Shown one piece after another: positions 51,701 through 57,615 of a stretch of DNA of 64,000 bases; within the stretch, counting starts at the first letter, position 1; every line of letters starts with the position of its first letter. A program made the translations under genes and the position numbers. The DNA is taken from contig NC_134034.1 in NCBI RefSeq assembly GCF_964204645.1, positions 9,913,414-9,977,413 of the forward strand. Direction: 5' to 3'. Under the pieces are notes generated by a model. The model made no database searches and was not told where the DNA came from. It saw only the letters and a program-made list of their open reading frames with translations. The stretch is from Tubulanus polymorphus. Lineage: Eukaryota; Nemertea; Palaeonemertea; Tubulaniformes; Tubulanidae.

Positions 51701-54383
51701 CGACGCCGAGTACCTCGCCGTGTTCCGCACGGTTCTGATGCCGATCGCGCGCGCCTACAACCCCGACATGATCCTCGTTTCATCAGGGTTCGACGCCGCG
51801 ATCGGACACCCTCAACCTCTCGGAGGTTACACTGTCTCTCCTGCTTGTAAGTATCGATTTTGTTGATGAGCTTTTCATTAAATCGTAAAAATAAACCGGA
51901 GGGGGGGTTCTACCGGCGTCTAGCTAATATGTTGATACATGGTGGCCTCAGCGCATACCACAAAGCTATCCCACCAGATGGCGTTTCTAACAGTAGGACA
52001 TACTTGTTACATATCCCACTAGATGGCGTGTCTAACAGTAGGACATTCTAGCTAGATATACCACCAGATGGCGTGTCTAACAGAAGGACATTCTCGCTAG
52101 ATATACCACCAGATGGCTTGTCTAACAGAAGGACATACTATACCATGGAAATGGTTGGCGTGTAATAAATATTCGCATTCATACTAGTTAGTAATCGCCA
52201 CCTAGTGGATACTCACTTGCCACGAGTTGAACGCGTGCTCCTCTCACCCGTCCTCTTAGTAAAACTGTGCCCAGAAAAAGATCTCTTACAACTGAAATTA
52301 AACTCCAATCCGATTTTCTAATCGCTCGAATTCGAATTCCAGGTTTCGGTCACATGACGCGGCAGTTAATGACGTTAGCGGGCGGTAAAGTCGTGCTCGC
52401 GTTGGAAGGTGGCTACGATTTAGCGGCGATTTGCGACGCGTCGGAAATCTGCGTGCAAGCGTTGCTCGGCGATGAGGTACGTGATGTTACGCCTAACCCC
52501 CCTGAAACATTTACGCACAAGAAATATAGTTTCGCAAATAACTTTCAATTCACCCCTTAGATGTTTTTGTTGTATCTTTACGACCAATGAACCAATTTTC
52601 ATCGCGGGTCGAAAACCCAGTTTTGGAGGTATATGTACGTCTTCATATCCTGAGTCCATCACCTGAGTGTTATTTCATTTGCCTGACATCCAATAGATGT
52701 CGCTATGGTCTTCATTCGTCACAAGCACAGCAGCTCCAGGGATGGCAGAATGTTAACTATAGTGAATTTTGTGCGATAAATCAAACCCCGGGGCCAGTTG
52801 CTTAAATGTTAGAGTTAACCAGTGGATAGTTGACAATTAAAAGTTCATTGTTATTTAGTTAGTTACCTAATCGTTGGTGTGGTGGTAAGCTTTTTATAAT
52901 CGGATGAGCTTATACCTATATATGTGGTTTGTGAAAATATCCGATCGTGAAACTAAACCACAGTCAGGTTACTGACTAATTGTTATTATGGTATTTATGT
53001 GCTGGTAATCTTAAACCAACTTTTGAGCAACTGAACCCTGGAATACCGGTACATGGAATCCAGAAACAATTGAACTTTGACGAAGAAATCTTGCATCTAA
53101 ATTATTTGAAAATTAGAAAAAAGCAGCGTTTAACCCGGTAAAATGGTAGCGCGATAAAGTTTTGAATAAACGTCGGTTCGTGATTTTATTTTCCCGTAGA
53201 TCCCGCCGTTGAAAGAAGACGAGCTGCGACGTTCACCGCACCAGGCAGCGGTCGAGAGTATCGAACGCACGATACGAATCCAGGGTGAATACTGGCCGTG
53301 CGTTCTACGATACGTCAACACGATACACTACTCGTATTTAGACGCTCAGAAACTGGAACGCGAAGAGGCCGACACGGTGACCGCGTTGGCCTCATTGTCG
53401 ATGGTTCACGCGCAGCACAGTCTCAGGTAAGATGATATAAGACTACCAGGGATGAAAATCTTCCGACCATAGACGGATTTCCGACCTTTTCGAACATTTT
53501 CTTTATTCCTGAGAACAGTGTAAATCACCTCAATCGCGGGCATCGCATCAGAGCGCTCTGTAGTTAGGAGTGCTCCTTAAGACGGTTTTCGGCAGTTGTT
53601 AGCACAACTGTGGAGTCGGAGAAACCAATATGACGTCTCATTCAAAAAGAGGCTCTAATTCAGGCCCAAACTATTGATATTTTGACCAAAAGGAAGTAAG
53701 TTTTTTGGCTAAAAGTTACTGATTTTTGTTCCCCCAAAAAATTCTTTTTTTTAAAAAATATTTTCCGACTTTTTCAATATGGACTACGTAAGACGAGATA
53801 AGATTTTACGAAATAAGATCAGATGAAATGAGATTATATTAGATGAGATGAGAGAGGAGATAAGATAAACTGATATCTGATAGAATAAGATATAAAAATG
53901 ATACGAGATAGGATAAGATGAATGATAAGCTGATATGGGTCAGGATATGATATAAGATAAAATGATATGAGATAGAACATGGACTTTTTGAAGGGAATAG
54001 GGATGAAGAATTTTATTCGAGCATTTTCCGCATAAAATCTTGCTGAAGCACTGCGGGACGAGAAAAAACGGAAAAAGGACTGGAAATTCTGATCAATTTA
54101 ATTCAAATTTTGAGGAAAGACGATGGGTACTAAATTTCGGAAAAATTCGTTTTGACAATTTTTTGTTTGAATATGACCCTTAAGCCTCATGGTCAACAAA
54201 AGTATATCACACAGCTAGTCGTACTTTCGTTAGATTTTTCTTCTAAAATACATATTCGAAGTCCCAAATGTTGATAAATAGGAGAAAATGTCTCAGTTTT
54301 TTGATGAACGCTAATTTCTTCTTTTCTTTTTTCGTAGCGATACCGGTTCATCCCTCGACTCAGAACCGATGGAAGAGTCGTGA
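28871..54383 (+). CDS. HDAC4: Class IIa histone deacetylase (HDAC4/5/7/9 type), alternative 5' ends
   Basis: A lysine-deacetylase-family transcriptional corepressor that represses MEF2 targets and shuttles between nucleus and cytoplasm. Twenty-one coding exons (36870-54383) give 1110 aa; all junctions are GT-AG and phase-consistent, and coding length is exactly 3333 nt. Order: Gln-rich coiled coil (about 80-195), MEF2-binding segment with [11 protein letters not shown] (about 196-215), 14-3-3 motifs RKTASEP, ERTHSAP and SRTHSSP, basic NLS-like stretch, and deacetylase domain (about 682-1020). Residues visible: structural zinc Cys/His cluster HQCTCG...HPEH, catalytic His827-His828, zinc ligands Asp865, His867, Asp958. 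Tyr1000 stands where vertebrate class IIa enzymes have His. The C-terminus has the [13 protein letters not shown] export-signal region and ends EPMEES. An upstream promoter gives a 1067-aa form. Confidence 0.95.
29049..29067 (+). CDS. HDAC4: HDAC alternative first coding exon 1a
   Basis: ATG GAC GTC GAT GTG TTT T is followed by the donor GTAAGTC. The start has G at -3 and G at +4. An upstream ATG at 29033 in poor context is out of frame. Splicing to the microexon 31765-31785 and then exon 2 gives MDVDVFCYALKSKEPLGSRE, in frame without stops. Confidence 0.55.
29149..29288. mobile_element. 140-bp MITE-like element, TIR GGGGCCGGTTCCATAG
   Basis: The left end GGGGCCGGTTCCATAG is inverted at the right end as CTATGGAACTGGCCCC. 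The interior contains the same TTAGTTCTATAGCCAATCTA unit that forms the 47-bp arrays nearby, so those arrays may derive from this element. Confidence 0.75.
29289..29985 (+). other. HDAC first intron, with further 47-bp family copies
   Basis: Partial copies of the 47-bp unit lie at 29455-29640. The remainder is AT-rich intronic sequence of the upstream transcript without a gene. Confidence 0.5.
29990..31600. repeat. 1.6-kb purine-rich 77/78-bp minisatellite, about 20 copies
   Basis: A unit with GAGACAGAGGTAGAGAGAAA repeats at 77-78 bp (for example 30062, 30139, 30217). The plus strand is almost pure A/G. The unit length varies between 77 and 78 and some units lose bases, so the 560-codon minus-strand open frame (Leu/Ser-rich) switches frame between units and is not a protein gene. 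It lies in the first intron of the upstream HDAC transcript. Confidence 0.95.
31765..31785 (+). CDS. HDAC4: HDAC 21-nt microexon 1a'
   Basis: TTTTCTTATCATTTCAG precedes GCTATGCCTTAAAATCGAAAG (described as codons: GC TAT GCC TTA AAA TCG AAA G), and GTAAGCG follows. It enters and leaves in phase 1, exactly what is needed to join exon 1a to exon 2. Confidence 0.55.
31946..32152. mobile_element. 207-bp inverted-repeat element
   Basis: CGAAACCCTGCCACACTAGA at the left end is inverted at the right end as TCTAGTGCGGCAGGGTTTCG with two mismatches; the next inner bases (GCGCAGCTT / AAGCTGCGC) also pair. The interior is non-coding. It fits a MITE in the HDAC first intron. Confidence 0.65.
32632..32666 (-). 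ncRNA. Hammerhead-ribozyme-like core 2
   Basis: The minus strand reads CTGACGA, a helix-II hairpin (GATCTC pairing with GAGATC), then GAAACGTCG. GAA-ACGU-C matches the truncated helix-III form of small hammerhead variants, in which the ACGU palindrome can pair between two molecules. Confidence 0.55.
32667..33395 (+). other. HDAC first intron, with one unit of the 59-bp family
   Basis: At about 32815-32900 the sequence GTACTGTAGACTCCGCTGAA, TTTTGACTTGA and GATATCTGAGTTG matches the unit of the 56890-57615 array. A short direct duplication (TCGACGATCGTGATACGACC) follows at about 32881 and 32930. No gene is seen. Confidence 0.5.
33399..34160. repeat. Pyrimidine tracts (CCCT)n, (CT)n, (CTCCCT)n
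   Basis: About 130 bp of CCCT repeats (33399-33535) and then about 250 bp of CT and CTCCCT repeats (33640-33885), followed by C/T-rich sequence to about 34160. Ser/Pro/Leu-rich or Arg/Glu-rich open frames on both strands are artefacts of these repeats. Confidence 0.95.
34610..35490. repeat. 109-bp tandem satellite, about 8 copies
   Basis: GATTAGAAATGTTTCAGATG recurs every 109 bases (34721, 34830, 34939 and onward). Outer copies are the most divergent. Single divergent copies occur at about 38118-38175 (reversed) and 55795-55865, so the family is dispersed. Confidence 0.9.
35491..36869 (+). other. Promoter / 5' UTR region of HDAC exon 1b
   Basis: CpG-richer sequence with short TA runs (about 36310) leads into exon 1b. 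Two similar GTTTGTATCGATATGAATAT-type segments lie near 35789 and 35953. Overlapping open frames at 36454-36832 have no domain. The precise transcription start is not resolved. Confidence 0.4.
36870..37038 (+). CDS. HDAC4: HDAC exon 1b (downstream first coding exon)
   Basis: The ATG at 36870 (A at -3) is the first in this frame. It encodes 56 residues, Ser/Pro-rich, beginning [17 protein letters not shown], and ends GCC G|GTAAGA in phase 1, matching exon 2. The frame is open upstream to about 36789 but without an ATG. Confidence 0.75.
37039..38237 (+). other. HDAC intron 1b
   Basis: At 37100-37560 units such as GGGAATAGTTGGGAATTTTG recur loosely. Near 38118-38175 lies a reversed copy of the 109-bp family. 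No gene is seen. Confidence 0.5.
38238..38300 (+). CDS. HDAC4: HDAC exon 2
   Basis: TTTTTCAG precedes and GTAAGA follows; 63 nt, phase 1 in and out. It encodes [21 protein letters not shown]. Both alternative 5' ends splice here; an internal ATG (MEINNHF) could also serve as a start. Confidence 0.8.
38310..38490. repeat. 41-bp minisatellite attached to SINE copy 2
   Basis: About four units of the same 41-bp repeat as 15838-16224, beginning 10 bp after the exon 2 donor. Unit and junction sequence (AGAAGTATATCTCAAATTAG) match copy 1. Confidence 0.85.
38504..38700 (+). mobile_element. tRNA-derived SINE, copy 2 (in HDAC intron 2)
   Basis: Same element as 16244-16462, with a better box A (GGCCGAGTGGTTTAAG) and box B (GGGTTCAAACCCTGG) and an A-rich tail. 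It lies in sense orientation 65 bp before exon 3. Confidence 0.78.
38767..38966 (+). CDS. HDAC4: HDAC exon 3: Gln-rich coiled coil
   Basis: 200 nt, phase 1 in, phase 0 out. It encodes [20 protein letters not shown] and continuing Gln-rich heptads ending IQEHMK, aligning with the N-terminal Gln-rich oligomerisation helix of HDAC4/5/9. Confidence 0.93.
39390..40090. repeat. 55-bp minisatellite in HDAC intron 3, about 12 copies
   Basis: GTCATCTTGAATATTGAACT recurs every 55 bases (39396, 39451, 39506, 39561). The rest of intron 3 (38967-40820) is AT-rich without features apart from scattered CAAATCAAATTTGAT-like sequences at 40260-40660. Confidence 0.9.
40821..40862 (+). CDS. HDAC4: HDAC exon 4 (42-nt microexon)
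   Basis: Encodes [14 protein letters not shown] between AACAG and GTAAGT, phase 0 both sides. It corresponds to the QEML...E segment of the vertebrate coiled coil. The pyrimidine tract is weak; an alternative acceptor (TTTGTAG, 40800) would add seven codons in frame. Confidence 0.78.
41690..42190. repeat. CACTAG/GTGGATCC family array in HDAC intron 4
   Basis: About six degenerate 76-80-bp units with CACCTGGTGGATCCTCACTT and GTAGTTGATGTCCTACTGC. It is the same family as 23575-24460. The remainder of intron 4 (40863-42239) is unique, with a short (TA)n at 41507. Confidence 0.82.
42240..42351 (+). CDS. HDAC4: HDAC exon 5: coiled coil continued
   Basis: 112 nt; encodes [20 protein letters not shown] and on to KNKKKDEE. 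Phase 0 in, phase 1 out. Confidence 0.93.
42448..42562 (+). CDS. HDAC4: HDAC exon 6: MEF2-binding segment
   Basis: 115 nt, encodes [20 protein letters not shown], nearly identical to the MEF2-binding helix of vertebrate HDAC4/5/9. Phase 1 in, phase 2 out (donor TG|GTATCT). Confidence 0.95.
42812..43432. repeat. 20-bp minisatellite in HDAC intron 6, about 31 copies
   Basis: Unit CTGCAGTTCAGAACCATATT with point variants, filling most of the intron between exons 6 and 7. Confidence 0.95.
43463..43704 (+). CDS. HDAC4: HDAC exon 7: first 14-3-3 site and basic region
   Basis: 242 nt. It encodes [31 protein letters not shown] (equivalent of the HDAC4 Ser246 14-3-3/CaMK site) and [13 protein letters not shown] with further Lys/Arg, an NLS-like region. 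It ends ACG A|GTGAGT, phase 1. Confidence 0.95.
43722..44315. repeat. 24/30-bp minisatellite in HDAC intron 7
   Basis: Units of GAGTACCCTGCAGAGTTCCC type begin 17 bp after the exon 7 donor; a 65-bp unrelated AT-rich piece interrupts at about 43777-43842. Similar short units occur at 57905-57950. The unit length is a multiple of three so open frames run through it; they are not independent genes. Confidence 0.9.
44480..44607 (+). CDS. HDAC4: HDAC exon 8 (tandem NAGNAG acceptor)
   Basis: 128 nt encoding [20 protein letters not shown] and on to SLSNIPAPE. The acceptor reads TTTCAGCAG, so splicing three bases later would change Thr-Asp to Asn. Phase 1 in, phase 0 out. Confidence 0.92.
44608..45386 (+). 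other. HDAC intron 8 with short repeats
   Basis: A unit of about 65 bp with CCCGCACTGAAGGGCTAATT and GGGCACTTTG repeats 2-3 times at 44815-44965. TCTGTTCCAATAGA-like units recur at 45130-45345. No gene is seen. Confidence 0.7.
45387..45503 (+). CDS. HDAC4: HDAC exon 9
   Basis: 117 nt encoding [17 protein letters not shown], matching the conserved LYTSPSLPNITLG motif of class IIa HDACs. Phase 0 both sides. Confidence 0.94.
45590..45860. repeat. Short degenerate repeat in HDAC intron 9
   Basis: CCCTGATTGTGAAAGAATGT-like units of about 22-32 bp recur. A 119-codon open frame across it is an artefact. Confidence 0.75.
46021..46138 (+). CDS. HDAC4: HDAC exon 10
   Basis: 118 nt after CTGTTTTTAG, encoding [20 protein letters not shown] and ending PFYPSLP. 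Phase 0 in, phase 1 out. Confidence 0.9.
46139..47084 (+). other. HDAC intron 10
   Basis: A 946-bp intron, AT-rich. The last part (46790-46990) resembles the GGGAATAGTCGGGAA-type sequence seen at 37100-37560. No gene is seen. Confidence 0.5.
47085..47256 (+). CDS. HDAC4: HDAC exon 11
   Basis: 172 nt encoding [20 protein letters not shown] and ending NKPSHPRL. Phase 1 in, phase 2 out. Confidence 0.9.
47673..47883 (+). CDS. HDAC4: HDAC exon 12: second 14-3-3 site
   Basis: 211 nt encoding [17 protein letters not shown] (equivalent of the HDAC4 Ser467 site) followed by a second Gln-rich helix and an acidic end, [11 protein letters not shown]. Phase 2 in, phase 0 out. Confidence 0.95.
47915..48365. 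repeat. 21-bp minisatellite in HDAC intron 12, about 21 copies
   Basis: Unit TTTATAGACTGGATGTCTGGG with few variants. Being 21 bp it gives a long artefactual open frame (GFIDRMS repeats). Confidence 0.95.
48448..48799 (+). CDS. HDAC4: HDAC exon 13: third 14-3-3 site
   Basis: 352 nt. It encodes an acidic start, Pro-rich and Gln/Ala-rich stretches, then [17 protein letters not shown] (equivalent of the HDAC4 Ser632 site) and KLKFTTG leading into the catalytic domain. Phase 0 in, phase 1 out. Confidence 0.95.
49021..49187. mobile_element. 167-bp MITE-like element in HDAC intron 13
   Basis: The left end GGGCCTGGTTTCATAGAC and the right end TCTATGAAACCCAGCCCC are inverted with one mismatch. The ends resemble the GGGGCCGGTTCCATAG element at 29149-29288. 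Confidence 0.6.
49338..49471 (+). CDS. HDAC4: HDAC exon 14: start of deacetylase domain
   Basis: 134 nt encoding [16 protein letters not shown] and [18 protein letters not shown]. Contains the Cys/His ligands of the class IIa-specific structural zinc. Phase 1 in, phase 0 out. Confidence 0.97.
49603..49980. repeat. 36-bp minisatellite in HDAC intron 14, about 10 copies
   Basis: Unit with CATTCACCTGCAGCAGATTC and ACTCGGGGAATCTCTC. Open frames through it on both strands are artefacts (36 is a multiple of three). Confidence 0.95.
50064..50282 (+). CDS. HDAC4: HDAC exon 15
   Basis: 219 nt encoding [37 protein letters not shown] and ending ARM. The Cys of LPCGG is the fourth structural-zinc ligand in the vertebrate structure. 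Phase 0 both sides. Confidence 0.97.
50418..50527 (+). CDS. HDAC4: HDAC exon 16: catalytic His-His
   Basis: 110 nt encoding [19 protein letters not shown]; the His pair is the general base pair of the active site. Ends AT|GTAAGT, phase 2. The intron after it contains a solo TIR end (CAGCACTGAAAGGGTTAA, about 50693-50710) of the piggyBac-like MITE family. Confidence 0.97.
50817..50904 (+). CDS. HDAC4: HDAC exon 17
   Basis: 88 nt encoding [15 protein letters not shown] and ILIIDW, leading to the DVHHGNGTQ motif of exon 18. Phase 2 in, phase 0 out. Confidence 0.97.
51104..51245. mobile_element. 142-bp hairpin element with 36-bp arms and hammerhead-like centre
   Basis: Arms at 51104-51138 and 51210-51245 are inverted copies (GAGAAATCCCATAATAACGA versus TCGTTATTGTGGGATTTCTC, one mismatch in this part). 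The loop region contains hammerhead-like core 3. It lies in HDAC intron 17 in sense orientation. Confidence 0.75.
51145..51179 (+). ncRNA. Hammerhead-ribozyme-like core 3
   Basis: The plus strand reads CTGATGA, a helix-II hairpin (GGCTAACA pairing with TGTTAGCC), then GAAACGTCG. Every conserved core position of CUGANGA...GAA-ACGU-C is present. Helix III is limited to the ACGU palindrome, as in small dimer-forming variants. Confidence 0.6.
51513..51846 (+). CDS. HDAC4: HDAC exon 18: zinc-binding core
   Basis: 334 nt beginning [16 protein letters not shown] (zinc ligands Asp865 and His867) and containing [18 protein letters not shown] (zinc ligand Asp958). GC-rich third codon positions here differ from the AT-rich introns. 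Phase 0 in, phase 1 out. Confidence 0.98.
51935..52140. repeat. 44-bp repeat in HDAC intron 18, about 4 copies
   Basis: Units with CCACCAGATGGCGTGTCTAA and AGGACATTC. A partial CACTAG/ACCTAGTGGATACTCACTTG copy follows at about 52197-52225. Confidence 0.8.
52343..52476 (+). CDS. HDAC4: HDAC exon 19: catalytic loop with Tyr
   Basis: 134 nt encoding [20 protein letters not shown], then [14 protein letters not shown]. The TAC codon at 52414-52416 encodes Tyr1000, the transition-state-stabilising residue of active HDACs, which is His in vertebrate class IIa proteins. Phase 1 in, phase 0 out. Confidence 0.97.
52477..53199 (+). other. HDAC intron 19 with an inverted-repeat element
   Basis: The stretch 52790-53040 has imperfect inverted ends (GGCCAGTTGCTTAAATGTT versus AACTTTTGAGCAACTGAACC) and its interior (52844-52985) matches the repeat at 16550-17385 in reverse. 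No gene is seen. Confidence 0.55.
53200..53426 (+). CDS. HDAC4: HDAC exon 20: end of deacetylase domain
   Basis: 227 nt encoding [16 protein letters not shown] and [18 protein letters not shown], the latter matching the C-terminal nuclear-export region. Phase 0 in, phase 2 out. Confidence 0.96.
53427..54337 (+). other. HDAC intron 20
   Basis: A 911-bp intron; at 53795-53980 GATAAGAT/GAGATAAGA units recur loosely. No gene is seen. Confidence 0.6.
54338..54383 (+). CDS. HDAC4: HDAC terminal coding exon 21
   Basis: After TTTTTTCGTAG it encodes [15 protein letters not shown] and TGA (54381-54383). The EPMEE end resembles the vertebrate HDAC4 C-terminus. Confidence 0.92.
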
Positions 54384-56003
54384 AGGACGACGACGACGGC
54401 AGCAGCGCCACCCGGTGTTAAAATGTAGAATCGTATTGCACACACACACACACACTGTGTCATCATCATCATTAAACCCCCCGAGTCAACGTTACTCTGT
54501 AGTTAGTTAGTCTTAACGGAAAAAAAATGATCGAATAAATGTGGGTCTCGTGAATGTACCCCCGAAACAAACCCAACCCGAGAAAAGGACGAAAAGACGA
54601 TCGTCTAAGGCGGATAGAAATTTAGACGCGTGGGCCTCGAAACGAGACCTTAAAATCAAGGTCGGACGGTTCAGTCAGTGACACGCGCTGCGCTGACTGA
54701 CGGCTAAACGGAAACGACGGCGGCGGAACAAAACGCAAGTGAGGTCATTAATTAACTGGAACGATTAACTGGACTGCGTTATGCCCGCGCGTCCCTGCTC
54801 ATAGGATTTATAGAAAACGGACTGCGTTTAGAGAAACGATTAACGGGAATAAGAAAAAATGCGCGGGCACGACGTCAACATCTACCCCGCTAACTGTTGT
54901 TGTTGTTTTAAAATTGAATCATTCGTCGCGTAAAAAGTTGCGTAAAATTGCCCGGATATATATATGTATATATCGAAAATTCGCCGCTTGTGATAGAACT
55001 TAGTTTTTTTTTTGTCGAAGCGTAAAAAAAGTGCGGTATTCGCGTTTCGTGTTGTCGTATTGTGTTCGAAATGCCGTTATCGCGCGGTAACGGACGAATG
55101 AACGAAATTCGAGCGGACTTGATATATTTTCATATTAACCGAGAATTCGGCCGGCTCAGGCGTAGCGCGGATTTATTTTCGCACTCGCGGAAGAAGAACA
55201 TTGATTCGTCGTTAAAATTGGGACGATGATGACGGAAGAATTTGTGCCAAAGTTCGGTAGTTAGGAACACGCGAGAATATGATGTTATTGTGTTGTCGGT
55301 GTGTTTTCGATGTTATTACCCGTCGTTTAATTGATAATTAGATGATAATTAGATGATGATTATTTATGCGAATAATATTATCGCGAATTGTCGTCGTATG
55401 TGAGATGTATATTTCGGTGTATTTGTATGTGCGTGTATGTACGTGTGCGTAAAAAGTAGCATTACGGGAGATATTACGTTCGATGGCTGTTGATATGTAC
55501 TTTTTTTTTCTGAATTTTAATTTTCGATGTCGGTTTCGAAACCGTCTCCGACCGGCGTTTTGTTTACGGTAAAGTAAATTATTCCTGTGAGTCGATGAAA
55601 CTGTGGTCATCAGGATCGAGTACCACAGTTGTGAGTTATAGTTAACTCTGAGTGAGTTGAAATCAGTTTATTTTTAGATCAATCTTAACTCGGACGCTGT
55701 GGAACTGGGGCCAGCTACCGGTAGCGATCTGTAGCCAGGAACCTGCACCCCATCGTAGCGAATTTCATTCACCATCGTAGCGTCAAGTCTTAATGAAAAA
55801 TCTGAACACATGTGAAGTGTGGACGATCACAAATTCTAAGAATGGTGATGAAATATCAAATGTCTGGGGTCAGATACCGGCAGCAGATTGATACCCGCAT
55901 TTCTGACATCTCTTTTTTTCAACTTCAGTCTATTACTGGCCAACGCAAGAGGCATTCTTTTCTGAACATTTGAGAGTAGAACAGCATTAAAAGTTACAGC
56001 GTT
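54384..56003 (+). other. HDAC 3' UTR and flank
   Basis: The first AATAAA lies at 54534-54539, 150 nt after the stop, and could define a short 3' UTR. The CpG-rich sequence to about 55300 could be part of a longer one. A (CA)n run lies at 54440-54456 and a 109-bp family relic at 55795-55865. The true 3' end is not determinable here. Confidence 0.5.
54534..54539 (+). terminator. Polyadenylation signal candidate (AATAAA)
   Basis: The first AATAAA after the HDAC stop codon, followed by G/T-rich sequence (TGTGGGTCTCGTGAATGT). Later AATAAA hexamers exist at about 57738, 61639, 61835 and 61944. Confidence 0.4.
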
Positions 56004-56289
56004 TTAACCCTTTCAGTGCATCTACACCGCAGTGCGGTGTATGAATCGGTCGTGGACTTGGCAGTGTATTGATGTTATTACTAAATAGTTTGTATCTCTA
56101 TTGAAAGATGGCAGCACCTGTCAAACATAGTGAAATATTGGTAACTACCGGTAATCATACACCGCACCGCAGTGTAGACACACTTTAGCGGTATGCCTGT
56201 TATTCAACACGCTGTGGTGGAATCTTTTTAAATTTTTTAAAAATCTCAAGCACTTTTGGGTAGTAATAAGTCAGCGTTGAAAGGGTTAA
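56004..56289. mobile_element. piggyBac-like MITE, copy 1
   Basis: TTAA flanks a TIR beginning CCCTTTCAGTGC on the left and ending GCGTTGAAAGGG-TTAA on the right. TTAA duplication plus CCCTTT ends are typical of the piggyBac superfamily. The 286-bp interior contains palindromes such as ACACCGCAGTGCGGTGT. Confidence 0.75.
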
Positions 56290-56885
56290 GTTCTAGAAAA
56301 TTTTGCAACGTTACTTTCAATTTAATTTTCGAAAAACAATTTCGATTTATTCTTATTATTATTATCATTATTACAAGTTTATTGAAAGTTTAAAACGACG
56401 TTTAAAAAGGATTTATTTACTTTTATATATATATATATATATATATGTATATGCGAAGAAGAAATTTTAATCAAAGACAAATGATGAATATTAATTGATT
56501 ATGATTATTACGATTATTATTATTATAATTATTAATTGTTGTTGTTAGTGTATGTGCGTGTGCATTTTGAGAAAGTATGATTTTATTGTAAATATTATTA
56601 AGCGGTCTACACAAACATAATGTACGATGTGCTAAAACTTTGTGTCGTAATTTTGTAAATTCTTTTCATTTCATTCTGCATCATCATACATTGCGTAATT
56701 GTTTTGTGGTCTGTCTGTTTGTTGTCGTTGTACAGCCCTGTAAAATTTCAAAACGACCAAACTCGTTCGATGTTGTTACGACGCGCTCTTTGGGAGACTA
56801 ATAGTTTTTTTTTCGGCCAAAAAACAGAAGGGGGGGGGGTTTCTCGTATGTAGTTTTGATATACCGGTACTCTCAAGTCGGATTT
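56290..56885. other. AT-rich intergenic stretch
   Basis: Contains a (TA)n run near 56427 and (ATT)n-like sequence; no gene is seen. Confidence 0.4.
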
Positions 56886-57615
56886 TTTGTACTGTAAAAA
56901 TTTTTCCGACTTGAAGAGGGATATCTGAGTTTGATGGTACAGTAGACTCCGCTCAAGTCTGATCTTTTGACTCGAGATGATATCTGAGTTGGATGGCACA
57001 GTAGACTCCGCTCAAGTCTGATCTTTTGACTTAAAGAGCAATATCTGAGTTGGATGGCACAGTAGACTCCGCTCAAGTCTGATCTTTTGACTTGAGGTGA
57101 TATCTGAGTTGGATGGTACAGTAGACTCCGCTCAAGTCTGATCTTTTGACTCGAGATGATATCTGAGTTGGATGGCACAGTAGACTCCGCTCAAGTCGGA
57201 TCTTTTGACTTGAAGAGCGATATCTGAGTTGGATGGCACTGTAGACTCTGCTCAAGTCAGATCTTTTGACTTGAGAGCGATATCTGAGTTGGATGGTACA
57301 GTAGACTCCGCTCAAGTCGGATCTTTTGACTTGAGAGTGATATCTGAGTTGGATGATACAGTAGACTCCGCTCAAATCGGATCTTTTGACTTGAAGAGCG
57401 ATATCTGAGTTGGATGGTACTGTAGACTCTGCTCAAGTCAGATCTTTTAACTGGAGATTGATATCTTGAGTTTTGACTTGAAAGTGATATCTGAGTTGGA
57501 TAGACTCCCACTAGACTCCCAGAGCGATATCTGAGTGGGGTGGTACAGTAGACTCCGTTCAAGTCAGGTATTTTGACCTGAGAGCGATATCTGAGTGGGG
57601 TGGTACAGTAGACTT
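56886..57615. repeat. 59-61-bp minisatellite, about 12 copies
   Basis: Unit with GACTCCGCTCAAGTCTGATC, TTTTGACTTGAGA and GATATCTGAGTTGGATGG. One unit also occurs at about 32815-32900. Overlapping minus-strand open frames are artefacts. Confidence 0.9.

Noticed and set aside
56748-57562. Several minus-strand open frames with SQKIRLERSLLYHPTQIS repeats
   Set aside because: They translate the 59-61-bp satellite.
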